Source: Clostridium tertium (GTDB taxonomy: Bacteria; Bacillota; Clostridia; Clostridiales; Clostridiaceae). From it: a stretch of DNA of 64,000 nt. Below the pieces are notes generated by a model. That model ran no database searches and was not told the DNA's origin. It saw only the letters and a program-made list of their open reading frames with translations. The first letter of the stretch is position 1. Each line of letters begins with the position of its first letter. The stretch spans positions 1-64,000 of the forward strand of contig NZ_JAGGJY010000013.1 in the NCBI RefSeq assembly GCF_017873245.1, written 5' to 3'. The position numbers were made by a program, and so were the translations under genes. Shown here piece after piece: positions 46,071-55,352 of the stretch.

Positions 46071-46298
46071 ATGAAAAACTTATCAGAAATTAAAGTTGGA
46101 AGTAGCGTAATTGTAAAAAGAAATAATTCCAAATCATCACTTAAAGAAAGACTATTAGCATTAGGATTAACTCAAGGTGCAATAATAGAGGTGCTTAGAA
46201 AAGGCCCTAAAAATAATCTAACAGTCTATAGAATCAGAGGAGCTATGATTGCTTTAAGAAAAGAAGAAGGAGAACTTATTGAAGTTTCCGAACTATAA
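46071..46298 (+). CDS. feoA: Ferrous iron transport protein A
   Basis: 75 residues, SH3-like fold typical of FeoA: GSSVIVKRN, LALGLTQGAIIEVLRKGP, IRGAMIALRKEEG. Accessory to the FeoB iron channel in the next gene, 21 bases downstream. GGAGG precedes the ATG. Confidence 0.95.
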   Translation: MKNLSEIKVGSSVIVKRNNSKSSLKERLLALGLTQGAIIEVLRKGPKNNLTVYRIRGAMIALRKEEGELIEVSEL

Positions 46299-46319
46299 AT
46301 TGAAAGAGGTGATTTTCAA

Positions 46320-48431
46320 ATGGGTTTAACAGCTCAAACTAGTAAAATTAATTCTATGAAGGACATTTTTAATATTGGTAAAAAAAATAACCAATATGTA
46401 ATTGCTTTGGCAGGCAATCCCAATACCGGTAAAAGTACTGTTTTCAATTATTTAACTGGACTTCATCAGCATACTGGAAACTGGCCTGGTAAGACAGTTG
46501 TAAATACTCGTGGCGAATTTAGCTACAACGATAATGAGTATATTCTTGTGGACTTACCTGGAACCTATTCACTATTTTCCTCATCTATTGATGAAGAAGT
46601 CGCACGGGATTTTATATGTTACGGCAATTATGATGCTGTAGTTGTAGTCACTGATGCAACTTGCTTAGAAAGAAATCTAAATCTTGTTTACCAAATTTCT
46701 GAACTAACTAATAACGTTATTACTTGCGTTAACTTGATAGATGAAGCCAAAAAGAAAAACATACAAATTGATAAAGATGGTCTTGAAAATTCCTTAGGAA
46801 TACCCGTAGTGCTTACCGCTGCAAATAAGGGTATAGGTATGGATAATCTTAAAACCGAAATCGAAAATTTAGCTGTAAAAAAGAAAACTCCAACCCCAAA
46901 TAAAACTATATATAGTGATGTTATTGAGAATCTCGTTGAACAAGTAGAAAAAAAATTAGAACCCTATGATATTATAAATAAAAGATGGATAGCCTTAAGG
47001 CTAATAGATAGTAACTATGATATATTTAAAAAACTCGATGAATTTGATGATAAATTTAACACCATGATAGCAAAGAAACTTCAAGAAGAACTTAATTTAA
47101 ATATAAATAAAGATAACCTAAGAGAGTATATTTCAGAAATGAATTATAAGCAAGCAAAGACAATAAAAGATAAATTTGTAAAAGAGGATGTAAAAAAAAT
47201 AAATAGAGACAAAAAAATAGACGATATAATAACTTCAAAGGTATTTGGAATCCCATTAATGTTACTTTTACTTGGAATCGTATTTTGGTTAACTATAGAA
47301 GGCGCAAACTATCCTTCACAGCTTTTATCTGACATCCTGTTTTCATTTCAAGATAAATTAACTGAATTATTTAATTTTCTAGGAGCTCCAGATTGGTTAC
47401 ATGGAATTTTAGTTTTAGGCTTATATAGAACTTTAGCTTGGGTTATAGCTGTAATGCTTCCCCCTATGGCTATATTTTTCCCTCTCTTCACTTTACTAGA
47501 AGATTCAGGATATTTACCTAGAATAGCCTTTAACTTAGATCATATGTTTAAAAAATGTTGTGCGCATGGTAAACAATGCCTAACTATGTGTATGGGATTC
47601 GGATGTAATGCTGCTGGAGTAATAGGATGTAGAATAATAGAATCCCCAAGAGAACGCCTTATAGCAATAATAACTAATAACTTTGTTCCTTGTAATGGTC
47701 GCTTCCCTACGTTGATTGCAATAGCCACAGTATTCTTTGCTGTTACATCTAACAACACAATAAATAATATAATTCCATCATTATCTATTACATTTATGGT
47801 TATATTAGGTATAGCTATGACTTTATTTGTTTCATTTATTTTATCTAAGACTCTTTTAAAAGGTGTACCTTCAACATTTACACTTGAGCTACCACCATAT
47901 AGGAAGCCTCAAATAGGCAGAGTATTATATACTTCAATTATAGATAGAACAATATTCGTTTTAAGCAGAGCTGTTCTAGTTGCCGCTCCCGCTGGTGCAA
48001 TTACATGGATATTAGCCAATATCTATATAGGAGATTTAAGTATAATAAGCCATATAGCCAACTTCTTGCAACCTTTAGGCAACGCCATTGGTCTAGATGG
48101 ATTTATACTTCTTGCTTTTTTAGTCGGCCTTCCAGCAAACGAAATAGTTCTTCCTGTATTATTAATGGCATACCTAGCTACAGGAACATTAACTGACTTT
48201 TCAAGCATAGAATCTCTAAGAGAAATTTTAATAAATAATAATTGGACTTTACTTACTGCTCTAAATACTATGCTATTTAGTTTACTTCATTGGCCTTGTT
48301 CAACCACTCTTTGGACAATAAAGAAAGAAACTGGTAGCATTAAATGGACAATACTATCGTTTATAATTCCTACTGCAATAGCCTTTTTGGTATGCTTTTT
48401 AACGACATCAGTATATAGATTAGTTGTATAA
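46320..48431 (+). CDS. feoB: Ferrous iron transporter B
   Basis: 703 residues. N-terminal GTPase: G1 GNPNTGKS (32-39), G3 DLPGTYSL, G4-like NLIDE. Then a helical linker and a membrane domain from about 310 with the Gate-repeat motifs (including GFGCNAAGVIGCRI). Imports Fe2+. AAAGAGGTG precedes the ATG. Probably controlled by the divergent DtxR-type regulator. Confidence 0.96.
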   Translation: MGLTAQTSKINSMKDIFNIGKKNNQYVIALAGNPNTGKSTVFNYLTGLHQHTGNWPGKTVVNTRGEFSYNDNEYILVDLPGTYSLFSSSIDEEVARDFICYGNYDAVVVVTDATCLERNLNLVYQISELTNNVITCVNLIDEAKKKNIQIDKDGLENSLGIPVVLTAANKGIGMDNLKTEIENLAVKKKTPTPNKTIYSDVIENLVEQVEKKLEPYDIINKRWIALRLIDSNYDIFKKLDEFDDKFNTMIAKKLQEELNLNINKDNLREYISEMNYKQAKTIKDKFVKEDVKKINRDKKIDDIITSKVFGIPLMLLLLGIVFWLTIEGANYPSQLLSDILFSFQDKLTELFNFLGAPDWLHGILVLGLYRTLAWVIAVMLPPMAIFFPLFTLLEDSGYLPRIAFNLDHMFKKCCAHGKQCLTMCMGFGCNAAGVIGCRIIESPRERLIAIITNNFVPCNGRFPTLIAIATVFFAVTSNNTINNIIPSLSITFMVILGIAMTLFVSFILSKTLLKGVPSTFTLELPPYRKPQIGRVLYTSIIDRTIFVLSRAVLVAAPAGAITWILANIYIGDLSIISHIANFLQPLGNAIGLDGFILLAFLVGLPANEIVLPVLLMAYLATGTLTDFSSIESLREILINNNWTLLTALNTMLFSLLHWPCSTTLWTIKKETGSIKWTILSFIIPTAIAFLVCFLTTSVYRLVV

Positions 48432-48444
48432 ATATTTTTATCCA

Positions 48445-48497
48445 ATAACTATAAATAGCTTAATGATAAAATACCATTAAGCTATTTATAGTTATTA
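48445..48497. terminator. Long perfect hairpin after feoB
   Basis: 22-bp perfect arms 48445-48466 and 48476-48497 with a 9-base loop, 13 bases after the feoB stop. No T-run follows, so it could be a strong RNA-stabilising hairpin rather than, or as well as, a terminator. Confidence 0.6.
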
Positions 48498-48548
48498 TAA
48501 TGCTTGGCTTTTAACTAAATATCACAGCTGTATCTTTATTTTAAGCTA

Positions 48549-48821
48549 TTACATTTTCTTCTTTTCCCTACTCTCCACCTTTCCACAACACCCTCCTTCT
48601 TTTCTTTTTAAGAACATCATAAGTAACATTATTATCATAATTAAAGGACATATAAAAGGTGCTATTAATCCTAATACCCCACTAACTTTAGGAGAAAATT
48701 TATAAACTATTGGTGATAATAATATTATAACTATTGGCAAGGCACAACATAAACTCATATGAAACACATGTCTAAAACAACTACGTTTATAATCATATTT
48801 GTCTTTATTATTATGATTCAT
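48549..48821 (-). CDS. Small Cys/His-rich membrane protein, 90 aa
   Basis: Two membrane spans (about 23-40 and 48-71). The N-terminal cytoplasmic stretch holds several His and Cys (NHNNKDKYDYKRSCFRHVFH), and CCGK follows the second span before a basic tail. Convergent with feoB. The metal-binding look and location suggest a metal-related accessory protein, but that is inference. TAAGGAGG precedes the ATG. Confidence 0.65.
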   Translation of the reverse strand: MNHNNKDKYDYKRSCFRHVFHMSLCCALPIVIILLSPIVYKFSPKVSGVLGLIAPFICPLIMIIMLLMMFLKRKEGGCCGKVESREKKKM

Positions 48822-49054
48822 TCTTAATCCTCCTTAATAAAAATTAATAAATTTTTTTCCTATAATAATATTAATCGTTTTAAATGAAGATTTTATGAAT
48901 TTACTTCATATTTATAAAATTCGTTTATTAATAATATTTATTTAATCTCCATAATTTCTTCATATTTATATAATATAATTCTCATGTCAACTTAATAGCG
49001 GCTTATTAACTCAATTAAATTTAAGCAGTATGAGCTTTTTAAGGAGAAAATCTA

Positions 49055-49165
49055 ATGATAAATTTTCTAAAAATTATATTAAGTAAAAATTACAGAAAAA
49101 CATACTATAAAAAAGTTTTAAATGATTATAATAGATATAGTATTGAACTAGAAAAAAATATATAG
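49055..49165 (+). CDS. Possible small basic peptide, 36 aa
   Basis: Short frame with AAGGAG eight bases before the ATG. Lysine- and tyrosine-rich, no hydrophobic segment. The good ribosome binding site in an otherwise empty 470-base gap is the only support. No family recognised. Confidence 0.4.
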   Translation: MINFLKIILSKNYRKTYYKKVLNDYNRYSIELEKNI

Positions 49166-49258
49166 AGCAACTAATGTTATTTAAGTTGATCCCCCTAAGG
49201 CTAAAGCCTTATAATTATAAAACAGCAAATTAATTAGGATTATTTTCTAATTAAAATT

Positions 49259-49294
49259 AAATTGTCTAGTAACAATAGTGTTACTAGACAATTT
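49259..49294. terminator. Terminator after lctD
   Basis: 15-bp perfect arms 49259-49273 and 49280-49294 with a 6-base loop, immediately after the lactate dehydrogenase stop on the minus strand. Confidence 0.8.
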
Positions 49295-49298
49295 GATA

Positions 49299-50699
49299 TT
49301 AATAGCATACTTTTCCTGGATTTAATATATTCTTAGGATCAAATACTAATTTTATTCCTCTCATAATTTCTATATTTTCCTCACTTAAAGAGTCACTCAA
49401 ATATTTCTTTTTCGCATATCCTATACCATGCTCTCCAGATACTTGCCCTGATAATTCTTTAGCTTTATCATACATTCTTTTCATTACATCGTTAAGTTTT
49501 GTTTGCCATTCATCTTCACTTAAATCATCTTTTAATATATAAACGTGTAAGTTTCCATCTCCAGCATGTCCAAAGCTCTTTATTCTTATTTCATACTCTT
49601 CTTGAAGCTTATGAGTAAATTTTACAAAACCAGCAACCTTATTTCTTGGAACTACTACATCTACTTCATCCATTTCAGTTGTAGATGACTTTATAGCTTC
49701 TAAAAAAGCTCCTCTTGCAGACCAAATAGCCTCTTGTCTTTCTTCTGTATCTGATATAAATACATCTATAGCTCCTTCATTTAAACATATATCTGCAACC
49801 TTTTCATAATTCTTCTCTATTTCCTCTTTTGAGTTACCATCAAAAGTTAATAATAAATAAGCATCTGAACTATGATCTGGGAATTTCTTGCCTAGATATT
49901 CTTCCGCTGCAAGTATTACTTCTCCTTGCATAAATTCAATAGCTGTTGGTACTGATTTTGATTTAATTATTTTAGGTACAGTTTCAATTGCATTTTCCAA
50001 TTCTTTAAATGGTACTAGCAAGCTTATGGACTTCTTAGGTAGTGGTAATAACTTTAATGTTGCTTTAGTTATTATTCCTAATGTTCCCTCTGATCCAATT
50101 ATTAAATCTTTAATACTATATCCGGAGCTATTTTTAACAACCTTTCCCCCTAGATTTAGAATATCTCCTTTTGGAGTTACAACTTCTAATCCCCTAACGT
50201 AATCTCTCGTTACTCCATACTTTACTGCTCTCATCCCGCCTGCATTAGTACTTATATTTCCACCTATTGTGGCTGTCTTTTCCCCTGGATCTGGTGGGTA
50301 AAATAAATCATGCTCTTGAACGAACTTTCCTATTTCCATTAGTAAAACTCCTGGCTCTACTGTTAAAGTTAAATTTTCTTCATCTAACTCTAATATGTTA
50401 TTCATTCCGCTTAAATCTATGATTATTCCGCCATTAAGAGGTACACACGCTCCAACTAACCCAGTTCCAGATCCTCTTGCTGTAACTGGTATATTATTTT
50501 CATAAGCATACTTCATGATATTTGACACTTCTTCAGTAGTAGAAACCTTAACTACTATCTCTGGAAACTTTCTAACAAATCCTAATTCATCATGACTATA
50601 ATCTTCATTTATATTTTCTCCATAAAAAATTCTATCATTATCATTTATTAAGCCTTTTATTTCTTTTATATTTTTTTCTAATACTTTATTATATTGCAT
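49299..50699 (-). CDS. lctD: FAD-linked lactate dehydrogenase of the Etf complex
   Basis: 466 residues of the GlcD/LldD-like PCMH FAD family: FAD-binding half with [16 protein letters not shown] and [18 protein letters not shown]-terminal cap ending [13 protein letters not shown]. With the EtfB-EtfA genes upstream it matches the LctBCD complex, which oxidises lactate with NAD+ by coupling to ferredoxin oxidation (flavin-based electron confurcation) in Acetobacterium. GGAGGGG fixes the ATG at 50699, which overlaps the EtfA stop. Confidence 0.9.
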   Translation of the reverse strand: MQYNKVLEKNIKEIKGLINDNDRIFYGENINEDYSHDELGFVRKFPEIVVKVSTTEEVSNIMKYAYENNIPVTARGSGTGLVGACVPLNGGIIIDLSGMNNILELDEENLTLTVEPGVLLMEIGKFVQEHDLFYPPDPGEKTATIGGNISTNAGGMRAVKYGVTRDYVRGLEVVTPKGDILNLGGKVVKNSSGYSIKDLIIGSEGTLGIITKATLKLLPLPKKSISLLVPFKELENAIETVPKIIKSKSVPTAIEFMQGEVILAAEEYLGKKFPDHSSDAYLLLTFDGNSKEEIEKNYEKVADICLNEGAIDVFISDTEERQEAIWSARGAFLEAIKSSTTEMDEVDVVVPRNKVAGFVKFTHKLQEEYEIRIKSFGHAGDGNLHVYILKDDLSEDEWQTKLNDVMKRMYDKAKELSGQVSGEHGIGYAKKKYLSDSLSEENIEIMRGIKLVFDPKNILNPGKVCY

Positions 50700-51891
50700 G
50701 CTCTTCCCCTCCATCTCCCTTAATCTTTTGAATTAACTTAGGAATTATTTCATATATATCTCCTACTATTCCATAGTGTGCAACCTTAAATATTGGTGCC
50801 TTTTCATCGTTATTTATAGCAAATATATAATCAGAGTTATTCATACCTGCAGTAAATTGAACTGCTCCAGACACTCCGCATGTTATTATTAGTTTAGCTC
50901 TAACAGTTCTTCCACTTAATCCAACTTGCTTACTAGCATCTTCCCATCCAGATTCAATTAATGGCCTTGTAACAGCAACTTCTCCCCCAAGCAAATCTGC
51001 TAACTCCCTTATCATACTCATATCTTTTTCTGACTTTATTCCTCTTCCAGCTATAACTAAAACATCAGCTTCTGATATGCTATGCTCTTTCTTTTTATCA
51101 ACTATACTTTTTACATTAATATTTGAAGATATTTTATTTTTATTAACATCACAAATTATTAATTTTCCTGTAGATTCTTCACTTCTAATAGGCGCAGACA
51201 TAACCTTATACCTAACTGTAGCTAATTGTGGCCTTGAATTAGGTGTAATTATTTGAGCCATAATATTTCCACCAAAAGCTGGTCTTATTTGTATTAAATC
51301 TGTATTTTCCTTTATATCTAAAACTGTACAATCTGCTGTCAAACCAGTTCTATATCTTGCTGCTACTCTTGGTGCTAATGACCTTCCCACAGTAGTTGCT
51401 CCAACTAATATAACAGATGGTTTAACTTCATCTATAAAACTCTCAAACATTGCCGTATATGGTTCTATTCTAAAATTGTTTAGACTTTCATCGTCATATA
51501 CATATACCTTATCTACCCCATAGTGCAATAATTCTTTTGCTTTTCCAGATATATTATGGCCTATAAATATGCAATATACTTCTTGTTTTACTTTACTAGC
51601 TAACTCCCTAGCCTTTCCTATAAGTTCAAATGTAACAGGATGTATATCTCCATCAACATGATCCACATATACTGCTATTCCATTCCACTTACTCTTGTCT
51701 ATCAATACTTTTTCTTCTTCTATATATTCTACAGCACCTTTCGGTCCCTTCTTCACACACAACTTACACATCTTACAATTAGAATTAATATCTAATTTTC
51801 CATTAATATTTTCTAAAGCTCCAAATGGACAAATTTTAATAATCTCATCTATATTTATTACTTTATCTTGATTTACAACTAACTTAGACAT
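50689..51891 (-). CDS. lctC: Electron transfer flavoprotein alpha with ferredoxin-like N terminus
   Basis: 400 residues. An N-terminal segment with C21, C39, C42 and C45 can bind one [4Fe-4S] cluster, the feature that distinguishes LctC-type EtfA. The EtfA body follows, ending in the FAD-binding C-terminal half ([44 protein letters not shown]). It transfers electrons between the dehydrogenase and ferredoxin/NAD. TAGGAGG precedes the ATG. Confidence 0.92.
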   Translation of the reverse strand: MSKLVVNQDKVINIDEIIKICPFGALENINGKLDINSNCKMCKLCVKKGPKGAVEYIEEEKVLIDKSKWNGIAVYVDHVDGDIHPVTFELIGKARELASKVKQEVYCIFIGHNISGKAKELLHYGVDKVYVYDDESLNNFRIEPYTAMFESFIDEVKPSVILVGATTVGRSLAPRVAARYRTGLTADCTVLDIKENTDLIQIRPAFGGNIMAQIITPNSRPQLATVRYKVMSAPIRSEESTGKLIICDVNKNKISSNINVKSIVDKKKEHSISEADVLVIAGRGIKSEKDMSMIRELADLLGGEVAVTRPLIESGWEDASKQVGLSGRTVRAKLIITCGVSGAVQFTAGMNNSDYIFAINNDEKAPIFKVAHYGIVGDIYEIIPKLIQKIKGDGGEEHAI

Positions 51892-51902
51892 ATATATTCC
51901 TC

Positions 51903-52691
51903 CTAAATAAACTTTAATTCTTTTAGCTTATTAAATATATTTTTACTTATTTCATCTGAATTCTCATTCCATTTTTCATGATATGAATTAGATTCAGGAG
52001 GAAAAATTCTTTCAACTTGAGTTGGCGAACCATTCAATCCATATTTATTTTCATCTTTATCTTCAAAATCACTTAATGATATTACTTTAATTTCTCTATC
52101 CTTTGATTCTATTTTTTTTCTGTATGAAGGCAATCTTGGCTCAAATATATCCTTTTCTACTGTTAATAAACAAGGATATTTAACCTCAACAATTTCTACT
52201 GTATTTGGCATGTCCATCTCAACTGTTATATAATCATTTTCTATTTCTAATATTTTTCTAACATTAGCTACATGTGGAATCCCTAAATACTCAGCTATCT
52301 CTGGTCCAACTTGGGCTGTATCTCCATCAGTTGTTTGCTTACCACAAATAATCAAATCAAAATCCCCTGTTTTTCTTATTCCTTGTGATATTGTATATGA
52401 TGTTGCTAAAACATCTGCACCTGCAAATTTTCTATCTGATATTAACACCCCATTATCAGCTCCCATTGAAAAAGCTTCTCTTATTACCTCCATAGCTTGA
52501 GGTGGCCCCATACTTATTACACTTATACTTCCACCCTTTTTTTCTTTAATATTAAAGGCAGTTTCTAATGCATAAAGATCATATGGATTCATCTTTGTAT
52601 CTATTCCATCTCTTTTTAAGACTCCTGTTTTTTCATCAACTTCAACTTTTGATGTTCCTGGTACCTGCTTGATACAAACTATAGTATTCAT
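51903..52691 (-). CDS. lctB: Electron transfer flavoprotein beta
   Basis: 262 residues, EtfB pattern: [51 protein letters not shown]. Carries the NAD-binding/bifurcating FAD site in bifurcating Etf proteins. GGGAG fixes the ATG at 52691, five codons inside the open frame. First gene of the lactate operon; the palindrome at 52761-52790 lies 70 bases upstream. Confidence 0.92.
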   Translation of the reverse strand: MNTIVCIKQVPGTSKVEVDEKTGVLKRDGIDTKMNPYDLYALETAFNIKEKKGGSISVISMGPPQAMEVIREAFSMGADNGVLISDRKFAGADVLATSYTISQGIRKTGDFDLIICGKQTTDGDTAQVGPEIAEYLGIPHVANVRKILEIENDYITVEMDMPNTVEIVEVKYPCLLTVEKDIFEPRLPSYRKKIESKDREIKVISLSDFEDKDENKYGLNGSPTQVERIFPPESNSYHEKWNENSDEISKNIFNKLKELKFI

Positions 52692-52760
52692 ATATTCATC
52701 TCCCATGATTTATTATGTTTTAAATTCTTCTATATAAATTAAGAAAAATCTATTTTCCAA

Positions 52761-52790
52761 TTTCAATATACATATTTTTGTATATTGAAA
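52761..52790. promoter_or_regulatory. Perfect palindrome upstream of the lactate-Etf operon
   Basis: TTTCAATATACA and its exact complement TGTATATTGAAA (12-bp arms, 6-base spacer) in the lctB upstream region. Perfect symmetry suggests an operator for a dimeric regulator; it is not a Rex or standard LldR site. Confidence 0.5.
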
Positions 52791-52960
52791 TATAAATACT
52801 ATTTATTTTACTTTTAGTAAATAATATTTATATTTTTTATATAATATTCCCCAAATAAATTGTAAACCTTTTAATACACCTTGTCTATAATAGTTATTTT
52901 TATAACATATTATAATATAAAGGATATTAGAAAGGTATTAGAAATAATTATAAAAATACT

Positions 52961-53332
52961 TTATCTAATACCCTTCTTTAATAAATATCTTTTCTTTAAC
53001 CCACCCCATAAAATCCTACATTTTATTCCAATAAGCCTTGCATATATATAAGTAATAGGGCTTCTTAGTCTTCCTCTTGAGCATGCAATTATAACTTCTT
53101 CACTTTTATTATTAGATACTTCTATTAATAGTTCTTTTATTCCTTCTCTATTTTTTATTATACTTTTAACTATAATGAAGATAGCTAATGGATAGAACCT
53201 TTTTATTCTTTGATGCTGTTTCTCATTTATTACTGGAATATTATATTGAGTCATATTCATCTCTAAAAATTCTGATTTTGTTCTAACGTCTATAAGCTTT
53301 ATATTATTAATATCCTCAAATTTTATAAACAT
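52961..53332 (-). CDS. Stand-alone rhodanese resembling the MnmH N-terminal domain
   Basis: 123 residues. It opens with IDVRTKSEFLEM and carries the persulfide loop CSRGRLRS (C84), then ILWGGLKKRY. Both the loop and the tail match the rhodanese half of MnmH/SelU, tRNA 2-selenouridine synthase, better than sulfurtransferase rhodaneses. The usual P-loop partner half is absent from the window. Either the protein is split across two loci, or this is a sulfur carrier that kept the loop. A hairpin overlaps its stop. GAGGAAGAG precedes the ATG. Confidence 0.75.
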   Translation of the reverse strand: MFIKFEDINNIKLIDVRTKSEFLEMNMTQYNIPVINEKQHQRIKRFYPLAIFIIVKSIIKNREGIKELLIEVSNNKSEEVIIACSRGRLRSPITYIYARLIGIKCRILWGGLKKRYLLKKGIR

Positions 53333-53454
53333 TCTCTTCCTCTATATAATAGTTTTTTCTATAATATGTAATACTTTATTCATTGTTCCTATACTTTGAT
53401 TATTCTATATAATACATACTTAGAAATTAACTAATTTAAAGTATTTAAAAATAT

Positions 53455-53488
53455 AAAAAAGCGATCTATCCATTATGAATAGATCGTT
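53455..53488 (-). terminator. Terminator after TetR-family gene
   Basis: GCGATCTATCCATTATGAAT-type hairpin (53461-53487) with near-perfect arms CGATCTAT/ATAGATCG; minus-strand continuation TTTTTTATATTTTT. Confidence 0.75.
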
Positions 53489-53535
53489 ATAAATAATACA
53501 TCTATAACTATTATTGCAAAATAATTTATAAGTTC

Positions 53536-54102
53536 TTAAATCATTTGTTGATATCGCTTTAGTGCTATTACAAAATTCCCCTCTATTAACTCTTTTAGTT
53601 TCTCTATTAACACCTTAGGGTCTTCCTTCATTCCATCTTTCATCCACTGTATCACCAACCCTGCAAATGCATGAGTATAGAAATCTGCCATGAATTTTTT
53701 GTCTTCTATTTTTATGATCATATCACTAGATATTTCATTAATAACTCCCATAAGTAAACCATTTATTACAGAAAAAAGATACATATCTAGGTGAGTTCTA
53801 CTTAATGAATTCAATGTGTTATAACAAAATTCCTTATTGCCTTCTATATATAAAAATATTTTATAAAAACCATCAATCCATGTATTATAACTTTTATATT
53901 CAGCTATACTTTCAATAGCTTCTGTTTTATATATCCACTCTACAAGCTCATATATATCATGAAAATGATAATAGAACGTTTGTCTATTTAAATTGCAATC
54001 TTTAACTACATCTTTTACTGATATTTTATGTAATGGAGTTGATCTCATTAATTTTTTCAAAGATTTTGCCAATGATTTTTTAGTTTGTAAAGAACTCGAC
54101 AC
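53536..54102 (-). CDS. TetR-family transcriptional regulator
   Basis: 188 residues. TetR helix-turn-helix near residues 10-58: LMRSTPLHKISVKDVVKDC, NLNRQTFYYHFHDI. The C-terminal ligand domain is of the DhaS-like type. GTG at 54102 follows AGGAGG by nine bases and is preferred to the ATG eight codons earlier. Downstream of the SDR gene on the same strand, separated by a terminator, so probably independently expressed. Confidence 0.85.
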   Translation of the reverse strand: MSSSLQTKKSLAKSLKKLMRSTPLHKISVKDVVKDCNLNRQTFYYHFHDIYELVEWIYKTEAIESIAEYKSYNTWIDGFYKIFLYIEGNKEFCYNTLNSLSRTHLDMYLFSVINGLLMGVINEISSDMIIKIEDKKFMADFYTHAFAGLVIQWMKDGMKEDPKVLIEKLKELIEGNFVIALKRYQQMI

Positions 54103-54139
54103 TTTTTCATTTCCTCCTAGATGCATCTTTATTTATATT

Positions 54140-54172
54140 AAAAAAGCTTCGACATAATTCGAAGCATTTTAA
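54140..54172 (-). terminator. Terminator after SDR gene
   Basis: GCTTCGA (54146-54152) pairs with TCGAAGC (54159-54165); minus-strand continuation TTTTTTAATAT. Confidence 0.75.
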
Positions 54173-54237
54173 TGTAATATATCATAAATTATAACATCAC
54201 TTATATACTACTTCAACTTTATTAGTAAAGCTGTAAT

Positions 54238-55128
54238 TTAACTTTCCACCATCGTTCCCCCATTTACATGAATAACTTGTCCAGTCACATAACTTGAATC
54301 GTCAGATGCTAAATATACATACGCTGGAGCTAATTCATATGGCTCACCAGCTCTTTTCATTGGAGTATCTGAACCAAATGTAGCTACTTCTTCTGATGAA
54401 AAGCTCGACACTATTAACGGAGTCCAAATTGGTCCTGGAGCTACCCCATTAACTCTTATTCCTTTATCCACTAGAGATTGAGATAATGACCTAGTAAAAG
54501 CTGTTATTGCTCCTTTTGTAGCTGAATAATCTATGAGCTCTTTATGCCCTTGATATGCTGTAACAGATGTAGTATTTATAATAGAGCTTCCTCTTTTTAA
54601 ATACGGTAATGCCGCTTTAGTTAAATAAAACATAGGAAAAACATTAACTTTAAAAGTTAGCTCTAACTGCTCAGCTGTTATATCCTCTATACTTTTTTGC
54701 GGAAATTGAACGCCAGCATTATTTACTAATATGTCCACTTTACCAAATCTCTCAATTGTTCTTTCTACAATTTCCTTGCAAAAACTCTCCTCACTAATAT
54801 CTCCTTCTAAATTTAAACACTCACTACCATATTTCTCTATATATTCTTTAGTTTCTTCTGCATCTTCTTTTTCATATAAATATACTATTACTATTTCTGC
54901 CCCTTCTTTTGCAAAAGCAACTGCTGTAGCTCTTCCAATTCCACTATCACCACCTGTTATTATCGCAACCTTATCCTTCAACTTTCCACAACCCATATAA
55001 TTAGGATTATCAAATATGGGTCTTGGATTCATTATTGACTCTATTCCTGGTTGAACATCTTGATGTTGTGGTGGAAAACTTCTAACTTCACTATCATTTC
55101 TCATGTTACCTATATAAAATGAATTCAT
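54238..55128 (-). CDS. Short-chain dehydrogenase (YhdF/YghA-like, general stress type)
   Basis: 296 residues. N-terminal extension (1-45, FPPQHQDVQPGIESIM-type) typical of this SDR subgroup. Rossmann motif TGGDSGIGRA, NNAG, catalytic S and YSATK, then the PGPIWTPL loop. NAD(P)-dependent oxidoreductase; substrate unknown; homologues are stress-induced. GGAGGG precedes the ATG. Confidence 0.88.
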   Translation of the reverse strand: MNSFYIGNMRNDSEVRSFPPQHQDVQPGIESIMNPRPIFDNPNYMGCGKLKDKVAIITGGDSGIGRATAVAFAKEGAEIVIVYLYEKEDAEETKEYIEKYGSECLNLEGDISEESFCKEIVERTIERFGKVDILVNNAGVQFPQKSIEDITAEQLELTFKVNVFPMFYLTKAALPYLKRGSSIINTTSVTAYQGHKELIDYSATKGAITAFTRSLSQSLVDKGIRVNGVAPGPIWTPLIVSSFSSEEVATFGSDTPMKRAGEPYELAPAYVYLASDDSSYVTGQVIHVNGGTMVES

Positions 55129-55314
55129 GCAACCCTCCAGATTTATTTATTACAATATTTATACTATGAATTATTTAAAATATGGTTCCATGTACAAATT
55201 TCTTGTAAATATTGTGTATTATTGTCTTTACTCTATATTTTGAAATAAAAAAGGCACAGTCTCAGAAATCTATTTAATATAAAATTTATTCAATTTCAAG
55301 TAAGCTTTATTTCC

Positions 55315-55350
55315 TTAAAAAGTGGCTCACGTTTCGTGAACCACTTTTTA
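55315..55350 (-). terminator. Terminator after Cache chemoreceptor
   Basis: AAAAAGTGG..CACG (left) pairs with CGTG..CCACTTTTT (right), three bases after the chemoreceptor stop. A-rich left flank supplies the U-run on the minus strand. Confidence 0.8.
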
Positions 55351-55352
55351 AA

